A program made the translations under genes and the position numbers. Below, piece by piece: positions 22,771 to 30,826 of a stretch of 64,000 nt of DNA; position 1 is the first letter of the stretch; every line of letters begins with the position of its first letter. Source of the stretch: Nocardioides_C sp963700955 (GTDB lineage: Bacteria; Actinomycetota; Actinomycetes; Propionibacteriales; Nocardioidaceae); the NCBI GenBank assembly GCA_963700955.1, contig CAVOZH010000005.1, forward strand, positions 310,001-374,000. The letters are read 5' to 3'. The notes beneath the pieces were generated by a model, which was not told the origin of the DNA, made no database searches, and worked only from the letters and a program-made list of their open reading frames with translations.

Positions 22771-24153
22771 ATGGACGAGCCCGCCTTCCGAACGATCATC
22801 GAACCGTTCCGGATCCACTCGGTCGAGCCGCTGAGGATGAGCACCCGCGCCGAGCGTCGCGAGCACCTCCGAGAGGCCGCGTTCAACCTCTTCCAGGTGC
22901 GCGCCGAGCACGTCCTCGTCGACCTGCTGACCGACTCGGGCACCGGTGCCATGAGCAGGGACCAGTGGGCGGCGATCCAGCACGGCGACGAGTCGTACGC
23001 CGGGTCGCCGTCGTACTACCTGTTCGCCGACGCGGTTCGGGAGCTGTTCCCGTTCGAGCACGTCATCCCTGTCCACCAGGGTCGGGCGGCGGAGAAGATC
23101 CTCTTCTCGGTGATCGGCGGCCCAGGCAAGGTCGTCCCGAACAACACCCACTTCGACACGACGCGGGCGAACGTCGAGGCAACCGGTGCGCTCGCCACCG
23201 ACATGGTCATCGCCGAGGGCCGTGACCCATCGTCCCAGCACCCCTTCAAGGGCAACATGGACCTGGCGGCGCTTGAGGAGCTGCTGGCGAGCCGCGCCGA
23301 CGACGTACCGTGCGTCTTCGTCACGGTCACGAACAACAGCGGCGGCGGGCAGCCCGTCTCGCTGGCCAACCTGGGTGGCGTCCGCGAGCTGTGTGACCGC
23401 TACGGAAAACGGTTGTTCCTTGACGCGTGCCGCTTCGCCGAGAACGCCTGGTTCATCCGTGAGCGCGAGGAGGGCCAAGGCGACCGAGATGTCGCCGATA
23501 TCGTGCGTGACATGGCCGCCCTGGCGGACGGGATGACGATGAGCGCCAAGAAGGACCCGATGGGCAACATCGGTGGCTGGCTTGCCATGAACGACGAAGA
23601 CCTTGCCGTGGAGTGTCGCAACACGCTGATCCTCACCGAGGGCTTTCCGACGTACGGCGGTCTCGCAGGCCGGGACCTGGAGGCGTTGGCCCAGGGGCTG
23701 AAAGAGGTCGTGCAGCACGACTACCTGAGGTACCGGATCCGGTCGACGGCGTATCTGGGGGAGGCACTGCAGAAGCGAAACATCCCGGTTCTCAGCCCTT
23801 TCGGCGGGCACGCCGTCTACATCGACGCCCGGGCGCTGGCCGCCCATCTCGACCCGTTGGAGTACCCGGGGCAGTCGGTGGCGGTCGCGCTCTACGAGAT
23901 GGGTGGAATCCGTTCCTGCGAGATTGGCACGGTGATGTTCGGCAGGCAGCCGGACGGCCTCGAGGTGCCGGCCCCCATGGACCTGGTCCGGCTCGCGATC
24001 CCGCGGCGCACCTACACCCAGAGCCACATCGACTACGTGATCGAGGTCTGTGAGCTGGTGGCCGCACGCGCGGAAGAACTCCCGGGCTACCGGATCGTCA
24101 AGGAGCCGAAGGCCCTGCGGCACTTCACGTCGTCCTTCGAGCAGCTCGTTTAG
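22771..24153 (+). CDS. tnaA: Tryptophanase (tryptophan indole-lyase)
   Basis: 460 residues of the beta-eliminating lyase family (PLP fold type I). It would convert tryptophan to indole, pyruvate and ammonia. Family landmarks: PFRIHSVEPLRMSTRAERRE at the start, DLLTDSGTGAMSRDQWAA, PVHQGRAAEKILF, the PLP-lysine segment MSAKKDPMGNIGG (Lys260/Lys261), EGFPTYGGLAGRDLEALAQG, GGHAVYIDAR, RLAIPRRTYTQSHIDYV and KALRHFTSSFEQL at the end. Tyrosine phenol-lyase is the closest alternative. The RHFTSSF end and overall spacing favour tryptophanase, but I cannot separate them firmly without an alignment. It is a single gene, divergent from an Lrp/AsnC regulator. Indole production is uncommon in actinobacteria. 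Confidence 0.85.
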   Translation: MDEPAFRTIIEPFRIHSVEPLRMSTRAERREHLREAAFNLFQVRAEHVLVDLLTDSGTGAMSRDQWAAIQHGDESYAGSPSYYLFADAVRELFPFEHVIPVHQGRAAEKILFSVIGGPGKVVPNNTHFDTTRANVEATGALATDMVIAEGRDPSSQHPFKGNMDLAALEELLASRADDVPCVFVTVTNNSGGGQPVSLANLGGVRELCDRYGKRLFLDACRFAENAWFIREREEGQGDRDVADIVRDMAALADGMTMSAKKDPMGNIGGWLAMNDEDLAVECRNTLILTEGFPTYGGLAGRDLEALAQGLKEVVQHDYLRYRIRSTAYLGEALQKRNIPVLSPFGGHAVYIDARALAAHLDPLEYPGQSVAVALYEMGGIRSCEIGTVMFGRQPDGLEVPAPMDLVRLAIPRRTYTQSHIDYVIEVCELVAARAEELPGYRIVKEPKALRHFTSSFEQLV

Positions 24154-24375
24154 CAGACGCGTGCTCGCGGCGGAAGGACACACGTCCCAGGCGACTGGGT
24201 TACGGCATGGGTGGGTGGGCAGCGGTCTCATCGCGATGGCGATGAAGTCGGATCGCGAGAACGACGCTTCAGCGGCTCAGGCTCCACTTGCCGACCACGA
24301 ACAGGGGTGCGACGGCGAAATGACGCACGCTCCCGCCCCGCGACATTGCGGCATGATCCGGCGTTCGTCGCCTTG
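24154..24375. other. Intergenic region, nothing recognised
   Basis: 222 bases between the convergent ends of tnaA and the metallopeptidase gene. No strong hairpin, repeat or gene is visible. Confidence 0.35.
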
Positions 24376-24717
24376 TCACCATCCGAGTTCGCGCAGCCGC
24401 GCGTCTTCGATGCCAAAGTGGTGGCCGACCTCGTGGACCACTGTCCGGCGAACCTGCTCCACGACCTCTTGGTCGCTGTAACAGACCGCGCAGATGGCAC
24501 GTCGGTAGATCGTGATCCGGTCGGGAAGTACACCGGCGTATGCCGTCGTGCGACGGGTCAAAGGAATGCCGCGATAGAGCCCCAGTAGGCCGGCTGGTCC
24601 TTCGTTGTGTTCCACGGTGACGGCCACGTTGCTCATGAGTTCCCCTAGCTCTGCGGGTAGCCCATCGAGCGCCTCCCTGACCATCGCCTCGAACCGCTCG
24701 GGATCAACCTCGACCAT
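24376..24717 (-). CDS. Minimal zinc metallopeptidase (DUF1025 family)
   Basis: 113 residues, the usual size of the metallopeptidase family 'zincin-like, minimal fold'. The motif VVHEVGHHFGIED gives H95, E96 and H99 as the HExxH site, followed by Asp105. The start VEVDPERFEAMVREALDGLP is typical. There is no signal peptide, so it is cytoplasmic; the substrate is unknown. The ATG is chosen for family length and for a GACAAT box 7 bases upstream. Confidence 0.85.
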   Translation of the reverse strand: MVEVDPERFEAMVREALDGLPAELGELMSNVAVTVEHNEGPAGLLGLYRGIPLTRRTTAYAGVLPDRITIYRRAICAVCYSDQEVVEQVRRTVVHEVGHHFGIEDARLRELGW

Positions 24718-24740
24718 GGGGCCAATTGTCCAACAGCGCC

Positions 24741-24813
24741 GCCCGCGCTCGGCCCGGGCGCGGTTGTTCGACACCGGCCGCAACCGCAAGACCGACGCCC
24801 ACGACGCACACGC
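24741..24813 (+). mobile_element. IS110-family transposase remnant
   Basis: A short in-frame piece, ARARLFDTGRNRKTDAHDAH, matches the RuvC-like (DEDD) part of IS110/IS1111 transposases, where K-T-D-A-x-D-A is a signature. The frame continues into unrelated sequence, so only about 25 codons survive. Confidence 0.6.
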
Positions 24814-24820
24814 GGCCGAG

Positions 24821-24863
24821 AGGCCGGTCTCATGCCCTCAGGGTGAGAATGAGAAGCCGGCCT
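24821..24863 (-). terminator. Possible terminator between the two protease genes
   Basis: AGGCCGG and CCGGCCT form a 7-bp stem around a long loop with CTCA/TGAG inside. It lies 18 bases after the stop of the secreted protease gene on the minus strand, but the loop is long. Confidence 0.35.
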
Positions 24864-24880
24864 TTCCTGACGTAGGCCGA

Positions 24881-25456
24881 CTAGTGGTTGTAGGCGCTCT
24901 CCAAGATGTTGTAGTCATGACCGTTCGGACCGAAGTCGTACGGGGTGCCCGGCTTCATACACGTTCCTGTGTACTGGGTGCCGTCGTCGAGAGGCCCCAT
25001 CGCATGGCCCAGCTCGTGGCAGGTAATCTCCCTGCGAAGGTTGTCGCCGTAGCTGTAGTAGGTGTTGTAGCGAACGACGACTGAGCCGTGCTTGAAGTGT
25101 TCGTTGGTCGACATCACGAACTCTGTGTAACCGCCGTAGTTGTCGGGACCGTAGTTCCCAGACCGCACCGGTACGCAGTGCACGATGCTGTCGTCGCACG
25201 TGCCTGCGTTCTTGTAGTACGGCCGGATGTAGTTCGGCCGGTTGTCCCACTCCAGGATCGAGGAGTAGACGGGCCAGGCGGGGCCCGTGAAGTCCTCGAA
25301 GTAGACCTGCGCAACGGCTGTCGCCGTCGGATAGTTGCGGTTCCAGTGCTCACCGAGCGGATCGCGGTGATCCGCAGACGCGGGCGAAGGAACGAGGATG
25401 GCAGCCAGACCTGCAAGAACCCCCATGGCGGGCGCAAGCCTTCGGAGGGCGCTCAT
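24881..25456 (-). CDS. Secreted metalloprotease, snapalysin-like
   Basis: 191 residues with a Sec signal peptide (basic start, GVLAGLAAILVPSPASA, cleavage near residue 28). The zinc motif HELGHAMGPLD (H147, E148, H151, G154, D157) follows the HExxHxxGxxD pattern with Asp as third ligand, the hallmark of snapalysins (family M7) rather than the usual His. Two Cys pairs (TCDDSIVHC; ITC with GTC) could form disulfides in the exported protein. The start overlaps the stop of the upstream exported protein (ATGA), so the two are made together. Target unknown. Confidence 0.8.
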   Translation of the reverse strand: MSALRRLAPAMGVLAGLAAILVPSPASADHRDPLGEHWNRNYPTATAVAQVYFEDFTGPAWPVYSSILEWDNRPNYIRPYYKNAGTCDDSIVHCVPVRSGNYGPDNYGGYTEFVMSTNEHFKHGSVVVRYNTYYSYGDNLRREITCHELGHAMGPLDDGTQYTGTCMKPGTPYDFGPNGHDYNILESAYNH

Positions 25457-25869
25457 CGACCAACGACCCAATCGTATCCGGCGCACGGCGCATCCGCGTC
25501 GGGGCTAAGCGGACCAGCGAGAGGGTTGACCTGTGCGCCCGGCGGCGGCTCGTGGCCGCGGATCACCTTCAGCTCGGTAGCGCCTTTGTTCGCGCAAACG
25601 AAGACTGCGGGAGAGCGGGCAGGATCGAGCTTCTTCTCGATGCCGACAAGCTGGTCGCGACTGGTGATCGCGGGTGCGCCCGCCGGATCCGGCTCGGGAA
25701 TGATGGAGCCGTCGCTCTTGACGCGGCTCGGGGGAGGGTTGGTATCAGGGGGTGGTGCTCCACCGTCGGCAGCCACAGCCTGCCACGTGCCGAACGACAC
25801 CCCGCTTGCGACCAGGATGGCCGTCGCCGCGCCCGCGAATCGTGCCCTGCGTACCCTGGGAAGGCTCAT
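25453..25869 (-). CDS. Exported hypothetical protein co-translated with the protease
   Basis: 138 residues. The signal-anchor or signal peptide is RARFAGAATAILVASGVSFG, then TWQAVAADGG. It is followed by a Pro-rich linker (GGAPPPDTNPPPS) and a small domain with two Cys (VFVCANKGATELKVIRGHEP and DAPCAGYDWVVGR). No family is recognised. An AAGGA sequence stands before the ATG. Overlap with the snapalysin-like gene suggests a partner role such as inhibitor, chaperone or substrate-binding protein, which is inference only. Confidence 0.6.
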   Translation of the reverse strand: MSLPRVRRARFAGAATAILVASGVSFGTWQAVAADGGAPPPDTNPPPSRVKSDGSIIPEPDPAGAPAITSRDQLVGIEKKLDPARSPAVFVCANKGATELKVIRGHEPPPGAQVNPLAGPLSPDADAPCAGYDWVVGR

Positions 25870-26245
25870 GGCTTGGGTAGTCCTTCGTGTCCGCATCCCG
25901 CCGTGGTGATGCGCAGCGTTTAGGTTGCGAACAATGTCCTGAACGACACTCTTGCGTCAATCGTCACGTCAGCGTGAGTCGCAAAGGTCTGTACCAGACT
26001 GCGTGGCTGAGCGGACCGAACCCCGGTTACGGATTCGGTCTGAGCCCGACGCGGAACCTGTCGCCGGACGAGCGCCCATCCGCGACATCCTCGCCGACAT
26101 TGACCCCGCCACGGTTACCTCAGAAAGAACTGAAGTAACGCGCCGCATCTGAACTAGGGCCCGAACGAGACACGGAGTCGGCAGTGCGGACGCTCACTCT
26201 CCGTGGCAATTTGCGAGCGTTCGAGATCGACCGCTTCTCGGACGG
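25870..26245. other. Gap without a confident gene
   Basis: The plus strand has an open frame ending near 26152 (PIRDILADIDPATVTSERTE). It may be a fragment tail but has no recognisable family. No hairpin or repeat stands out. Confidence 0.25.
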
Positions 26246-26587
26246 TCAGACGAGGCTGCCTGCGCCCCAGAACAGGGGCCCTGACGTCGATGTCACCTGC
26301 ACTGCCCATCCGAGCGCGGCTAGTCGCTGTTCGAGATCAGCGGGCCGGTGCGGAACCTTTAGCGACGCGGTGGGCGCCCCCGTCGTTCAGAAGGAGTCGA
26401 ACCGCTCGAGTGGTACGTGGGACGGCCACAGGCCTTGCCCACAGGCAAGCTCCAGGACGGTCCCGACCGGTCGGAACGCATCCAGAGCGACGGAAAGCTC
26501 GTCTGCGACTGTGAACGAGAGGGCGCGGTCTTCATTCTCCTGAGCAATGGCACGGTAGGGGGCGATCTGCTCGTCTAGGACGGGCAC
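26246..26587 (-). pseudogene. Class I SAM methyltransferase gene with internal deletion
   Basis: The start is normal: DEQIAPYRAIAQENEDRALS, then VGTVLELACGQGLW, the SAM-binding motif I. The frame then stops at 26387. The correct C-terminus appears in another frame shortly after (KVPHRPADLEQRLAALGW, then AVQVTSTSGPLFWGAGS) and ends at 26246. About half of the roughly 200-residue enzyme between these parts is missing. An internal deletion with frameshift explains this best. Confidence 0.7.
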
Positions 26588-26616
26588 ACTGTTCGGATGG
26601 TGAAGGGGGAGCCGAG

Positions 26617-27282
26617 GTGAGTCCCATCAGTAGACGTGCCGGCGTGCTACGCACCGTGGGGCTGGACGTCCTCGGACCTCTGTTGCTGTACCGGGTGTGC
26701 AGTCAGGCGGGGGTGCCGCAGGTATGGGCGCTGGTCGTGTCTGGTTCTCCACCCGCGCTTGGGGTGCTTATGGACTGGTTGCGATGGCGCACACTCGAGG
26801 TGATGGGAGCGTTGGTGCTCGGTGGCATCGGACTGAGCATCGTTCTGGCCATCCTCAGTGACGATCCGAAGGTGGTGCTGCTCGAGGGGGCGGCGATGAC
26901 CGCGGGCTTCGGCTTGGTCTGCCTTGTGTCGCAGACGCGACGTCGGCCGTTGATCTTCCACTTCGCCCAGGCCTTCTACGGTGGCCGCCATTCCAGCGAG
27001 GGGGCTGCGCTGGACGCCGGCTACGACCGCTACAGGGAGGCGCGGTTCTTCTGGCGCACGACGACCGGTGTATGGGGGATCGCCTATGTCGTCGAGGCAG
27101 CCGTGCTGTACGTCGTCGTGCGGACTCTGCCGACCGGGACGGCGCTGACGTTCAACCGCACGATGCCGTGGCTGGTGTCCGGAGTGCTGTTCGTCTGGGT
27201 GTTCTGGTGGGGTGCCCGGGTGAGGGACCAGAACTCCGAGGACGAGGCTGGAGCAACGACTGACCCTGACATCGGCGGCTGA
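26617..27282 (+). CDS. VC0807-like integral membrane protein
   Basis: 221 residues with about six membrane helices arranged as in the VC0807/intracellular-septation-like proteins: VLGPLLLYRVCSQAGVPQVW, then ALVVSGSPPALGVLMDWLR, VMGALVLGGIGLSIVLAILS, a RRRPLIFHFAQAFYG loop, GIAYVVEAAVLYVVVRTL and WLVSGVLFVWVFWWGARV. Function is unknown for the family. A GGGGGAG ribosome-binding site precedes the GTG start. It stands alone beside the methyltransferase remnant. Confidence 0.75.
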   Translation: MSPISRRAGVLRTVGLDVLGPLLLYRVCSQAGVPQVWALVVSGSPPALGVLMDWLRWRTLEVMGALVLGGIGLSIVLAILSDDPKVVLLEGAAMTAGFGLVCLVSQTRRRPLIFHFAQAFYGGRHSSEGAALDAGYDRYREARFFWRTTTGVWGIAYVVEAAVLYVVVRTLPTGTALTFNRTMPWLVSGVLFVWVFWWGARVRDQNSEDEAGATTDPDIGG

Positions 27283-27429
27283 ACACGCGGAGAGGTTCCA
27301 GGCGGAGACCGAAGACAGGAACCTCCCGTCCCGAACCCTCTGGACCGTCTTGGGGGCACAGTCGCCGGCCACGACGGGGGGAGACGCGACAAGGGGCTCT
27401 GCATTGAATCAGCAGGCGGATCGAACATT

Positions 27430-27475
27430 CAACACCGACGCGGCTATTGGTGTTGTTCAGACATCTTGCTAGCCT
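27430..27475 (+). promoter_or_regulatory. Promoter with overlapping inverted repeat, gene 27566
   Basis: TTGGTG (-35, 27447-27452), 17 bases, then TAGCCT (-10, 27470-27475). CAACACC (27430-27436) and its complement GGTGTTG (27449-27455) form an inverted repeat covering the -35 box, as a repressor site would. Confidence 0.5.
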
Positions 27476-27565
27476 GTCAAATCGACGCAGATCCCCTGCC
27501 GCGTCGCTGCCGGGCCTGGCCCTCGCCCCTTCGTGACAAAGACGAGTGTAGGTGAGGTCTACCCC

Positions 27566-27754
27566 ATGATCGCCTCCGTGGTGAGGTTGCTGCGCGACCC
27601 CTTCAAGCAAGACGTTGCACGAACGAACGCCCAGCAGGCGGCGGCGCGCTTGGCGCACCGGCGACGACAACGGCAGGAAGTCGAGGCCTACCTGGCCCAG
27701 CTACCCGGGCCGTCGGGTGCGGGTAGGGGGATGAGCCGGCCGGGCGTTCATTAG
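27566..27754 (+). CDS. Small basic hypothetical protein
   Basis: 62 residues. The N-terminus is mildly hydrophobic (MIASVVRLLRDPF), followed by an Ala/Arg/Gln-rich helix likely to form a coiled coil (ARTNAQQAAARLAHRRRQRQ, then EVEAYLAQL). AGGTGAGG lies before the ATG. It has its own promoter with a palindromic element about 100 bases upstream. No family is recognised; short size and simple composition keep confidence moderate. Confidence 0.45.
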   Translation: MIASVVRLLRDPFKQDVARTNAQQAAARLAHRRRQRQEVEAYLAQLPGPSGAGRGMSRPGVH

Positions 27755-28002
27755 GCGTCGGACCGGTGGATGACGATGGCTTCTGGCTGCGATGGTGTCA
27801 GAGGTGCGCCGAGCTCAGGCGTCTGACAACCGAGGATGGTGTCGGTGATCAGCGGGGGGAGGAACTGCGCTCGGGTCCTCGACCCAGGGTCGAGTCGATC
27901 TCCCTTGAGTGGGCCGGTGGTTCGGCTGCCGCGCGCTGTCGATCGGTGGCTTCTTCGATCGTCATCTCCTCGAACTCCCGGTTCACGAGGAAGGATGAAC
28001 CC
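27755..28002. other. Upstream region of the YciI-sigma operon
   Basis: 248 bases with no gene seen. It ends in AGGAAGG, a good ribosome-binding site for the YciI gene. I cannot pick out a convincing promoter. Confidence 0.35.
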
Positions 28003-28392
28003 ATGCGTTACACACTGCTGTTGCACTACCCGGAGATGACCGCCGAGGAGCTCGGTGAGGATGCCCTCAAGGATGGGATGGCTGCTTTCGACGCCTACGC
28101 GAAAGCGCTCGAGGACGCCGGCGTGCTGCTGTCCGCGGAGGTGCTCGCCCCGAGCTCGGCGACGACGACGATCAGCCGCAAGACCGGCGAGCTGCTCGTC
28201 CAGGACGGCCCGTTCGCCGAGACGAAGGAGCAGCTGGGCGGCACCTTCGTGCTCGAGGTGCCTGATCTGGATGCCGCGATCGCTTGGGCCGAGCGCGCGC
28301 CGTCTGCCCTGTACGGCGATGTCGAGATCCGTCCGACCGGGACGCGATTCGTCGACGGCGCCTGGACGGAGTGGACGTTCCCCGGCACGTGA
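28003..28392 (+). CDS. YciI/DGPF-domain protein, partner of ECF42 sigma factor
   Basis: 129 residues: MRYTLLLHYPEM start, AFDAYAKALEDAGVLLSAE, then the family signature LLVQDGPFAETKEQLGG and the FVLEVPDLDAAIAWAERAP helix. DGPF proteins are small ferredoxin-like-fold proteins. In actinobacteria they are characteristically encoded next to ECF42 sigma factors and are part of that regulon. The start has a strong AGGAAGG site. The stop codon overlaps the sigma gene's ATG (TGATG), so both are co-translated. Confidence 0.88.
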   Translation: MRYTLLLHYPEMTAEELGEDALKDGMAAFDAYAKALEDAGVLLSAEVLAPSSATTTISRKTGELLVQDGPFAETKEQLGGTFVLEVPDLDAAIAWAERAPSALYGDVEIRPTGTRFVDGAWTEWTFPGT

Positions 28393-29630
28393 TGGACGGC
28401 TCGACGGATGTTGGGGTGCGGGCGGAGGGGATCGCCCGCACCTGTTACGGGCGCCTGGTCGCCCTCCTCGCCGTGACCACGCGCGACCTCGCGCTCGCCG
28501 AGGACGTGCTCGCAGACGCCTTCGAGCGGGCGCTGCGGACCTGGCCGGCAGCGGGCGTCCCGGACAATCCGGAGGCATGGCTGCTCACCGTCGCCCGGAA
28601 CCGGCTCCGCGACGTGCTGGGTTCGGCGGCCGCGCGCACCTCGATGCCGATCGACCCCGAGGACCGCCGACTGGCGGTCATCACCTCCGTCGACCCGGAC
28701 GCGATCCCAGACAAGAGGCTCGAGCTGCTGTTCGTCTGTACCCACCCGGCGATCGACCCCGGCATCCGCACGCCCCTCATGCTGAACACGGTGCTCGGCA
28801 TCGACGCCGCCCGCATCGCCACGGTGTTCGCGTTACCCCGCGCGACCATCGCGCAGCGCCTGGTGCGCGCAAAGCGCAGAATCCGCGACGCCGGCATCCC
28901 GTTCACCGTGCCCACACGCGCCGACCTCCCGACCCGCCGCGACGCGGTACTGGAGGCAATCTACGGCGCGTATGCGATCCAGTGGCAGGTATCCGGCGCG
29001 CAGGAGCGCACCTCCCTCGCCGACGAGGCCCGCTACCTCGCGGTGCTGCTCGCATCGCTGCTCGACGACGCGGAGGCGTGCGGCCTTGCGTCGTTGATCT
29101 CCTTCGCCGCATCGCGCGCGGCCGCACGGGAGGTCGACGGCGTGTTCGTTCCGCTCGACGAGCAGGACGTGACGCGATGGGACCGCGGGCTCATCGCCGA
29201 CGCCGAGCGGCTGTTGCAGAGAGCGACTGAGGTCCGCGAGCGTGCGAATGAACCGATCGGCCGCTTCCAACTGGAGGCGGCACTCCAGGCCGCCCACGCC
29301 GCCCGGCGTCACACCGGCAGAGTGGACTGGCGGGGAATCCTGCAGCTCACCGAGGCACTCACCGAAGTCGCGCCAACGCTCGGATCCCGAGTGGCTGTCG
29401 CGGCAGCACGCGCACACGTGGACGGCCCGGATGCCGGGCTCGCCCAGCTGGATCGTGACCAGGATCCGCTGATCGACAGATTCCAGCCAGCATGGGCGAC
29501 ACGGGCGCAGCTACTCGCGGAGACCGGTCGGCCCCGAGATGCCGCCCTCGCATACCAGCGGGCGATCTCGCTCACCACTGAGCCCGCAATCCGCAGGTTC
29601 CTGCAAGACCGGCTCCGCATCCTCGCGTGA
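28392..29630 (+). CDS. ECF42-type RNA polymerase sigma factor
   Basis: 412 residues. Sigma region 2 (ARTCYGRLVALLAVTTRDLA, then LAEDVLADAFERALRTWP) and region 4 (DAARIATVFALPRATIAQRL, then VRAKRRIRDAGI) are followed by the long TPR-like C-terminal extension (roughly 185-410; RFQLEAALQAAHAARRH, LAETGRPRDAALAYQRAISL) that defines the ECF42 group. There is no anti-sigma gene; the C-terminal extension is needed for activity in studied members. The YciI/DGPF gene immediately upstream is the conserved partner. A GTG one codon earlier is an alternative start. Confidence 0.9.
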   Translation: MDGSTDVGVRAEGIARTCYGRLVALLAVTTRDLALAEDVLADAFERALRTWPAAGVPDNPEAWLLTVARNRLRDVLGSAAARTSMPIDPEDRRLAVITSVDPDAIPDKRLELLFVCTHPAIDPGIRTPLMLNTVLGIDAARIATVFALPRATIAQRLVRAKRRIRDAGIPFTVPTRADLPTRRDAVLEAIYGAYAIQWQVSGAQERTSLADEARYLAVLLASLLDDAEACGLASLISFAASRAAAREVDGVFVPLDEQDVTRWDRGLIADAERLLQRATEVRERANEPIGRFQLEAALQAAHAARRHTGRVDWRGILQLTEALTEVAPTLGSRVAVAAARAHVDGPDAGLAQLDRDQDPLIDRFQPAWATRAQLLAETGRPRDAALAYQRAISLTTEPAIRRFLQDRLRILA

Positions 29631-29725
29631 GGATCGATGGCGGCGCACCATCCTCTGGACTCCCATCGAGGCGCAGCCTGACCGCGGCAGCGGACGGCGC
29701 ATCGTCTCTCCCTACCATGGCCGAC

Positions 29726-29938
29726 GTGACGAATCGTTCCCCGCTGAGCCTGGCAGCCACGCTCTGCTGGGTGCTCATCTTCGTGGCTGTCAGCGCCGTG
29801 GTGAGCCCGGGCTGGTTAGGAGAGGTTGTGCTGCTCACGCTCGCTCTCGTCGGTGTGGGAGTGCTCTGGAACCTCGAGGCCATCTCAGCGGCCTGGCGTG
29901 AGGACAGGGCATCGAAGCGAAACCAGCGAACTCGCTGA
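29726..29938 (+). CDS. Small membrane protein, two TM helices
   Basis: 70 residues with two close membrane helices (LAATLCWVLIFVAVSAVVS and VVLLTLALVGVGVLWNLEA) and a basic, charged tail. No family recognised. I prefer GTG 29726 over ATG 29717 because a TACCAT box lies exactly seven bases before the GTG, the leaderless spacing seen elsewhere in this window. Confidence 0.5.
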   Translation: MTNRSPLSLAATLCWVLIFVAVSAVVSPGWLGEVVLLTLALVGVGVLWNLEAISAAWREDRASKRNQRTR

Positions 29939-30209
29939 CATCGGCAGACTCCGGTAGACGCTCTTTGGGGACAGTCGGATGCAAGTCCAGGCCGCAGGTG
30001 GTGGCTGGCCGGTCGCGGAGAGGACACGCTGAGCGCGTCGACGCCAGGTGGGACGTGAGGGTCGTTCTCGCCACGTGAAGGGCTGTCTCGTTCGGGAGAT
30101 ACGTAGTGGACTCCGTAGTCCCGCGGAGGCCGGATCGTGTCGGCTGCGCCAGGATCGATGTTGTTCGACATCAGACCCCCTACGCGGAGTTCCCTGGAGT
30201 GATGCCGCG

Positions 30210-30560
30210 ATGCACGAGCTGTCACAGCAACCCAACCTCTTGAACGTCTCGCTGGTCCCCGAACCCCCGTGCCTGTTCCTCGACCTGCGTGGCGAGCTCG
30301 ACTTGTGCAGCGTCAAGGAGGTGCCCCGGGACGAGTACTCCTCGCGACCGGACCTGACGACGGTCCTGGTCGACCTGGGTGAGCTCACGTTCTGTGACCT
30401 CACCGGCCTCCGAGCGCTGCTGACCTTCTGCCGGATCCATCAGGCTCAAGGCCGATCGGTCGTGATCGTCCGGGCCACCCCGTTCATCTGGCGGTTGATG
30501 CGTCTTTGCGGAATCACTGACCGACTGGAGCTCGCGCAGCCTGCCAGCGCCCCCGTGTGA
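30210..30560 (+). CDS. STAS-domain protein (anti-sigma antagonist type)
   Basis: 116 residues, a single STAS domain: LFLDLRGELDLCSVKEVP, then TTVLVDLGELTFCDLTGLRA, LLTFCRIHQAQGRSVVIVRA and RLMRLCGITDRLELA. SpoIIAA/RsbV proteins normally carry D-S-(S/T)-G with a phosphorylated Ser. Here the loop is D-L-T-G, so only the Thr could be modified. GGAG lies ahead of the ATG. It may be the binding partner of the RsbW-like kinases at 18615 and 19111 and of the phosphatase at 48475, but this is inference because they are not linked. Confidence 0.8.
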   Translation: MHELSQQPNLLNVSLVPEPPCLFLDLRGELDLCSVKEVPRDEYSSRPDLTTVLVDLGELTFCDLTGLRALLTFCRIHQAQGRSVVIVRATPFIWRLMRLCGITDRLELAQPASAPV

Positions 30561-30699
30561 CCATCACTCGACCAGGTGCATCCCGAGCAGCGGACCTGGT
30601 GACCGCGCCCCCCCGGCGGCACCAGGTAGTCCAGGACCCGCTTGCGCGGCCACCTGGCCACAGGCGAAGAGGCAGGCGCCCTTCCGACGCCGCCGACCA

Positions 30700-30815
30700 G
30701 GTGGCGGGCGTTGATCCGTACCCGTCCGCGGCGGGGGGATCCGGAGCCGGATCGCGTCGACGTAGAGGATCGGGGTAGATCTCTTTCAGCGGCCGGTTGC
30801 GCCGCCGTGCTCATC
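30700..30815 (-). mobile_element. IS256-family transposase remnant
   Basis: Three consecutive motif pieces of an IS256-type DDE transposase appear in three frames: RRNRPLKEIYP, then ILYVDAIRLRI (around the first catalytic Asp), then RVRINARHLVGGV. At least two frameshifts separate them, so the gene is dead. The rest of the roughly 400-residue transposase and both ends are missing. The remaining DNA back to 30561 shows nothing recognisable. Confidence 0.65.
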
Positions 30816-30826
30816 CTCTTCGACGG

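Noticed and set aside
22447..24231. 594-codon minus-strand frame opposite tnaA
   Set aside because: Shadow of tryptophanase; it also runs through the divergent promoter and into the regulator gene in another frame.
30561..30700. Extension of the IS256 remnant to a full element
   Set aside because: No further transposase motifs, no terminal inverted repeats and no target duplication could be found.
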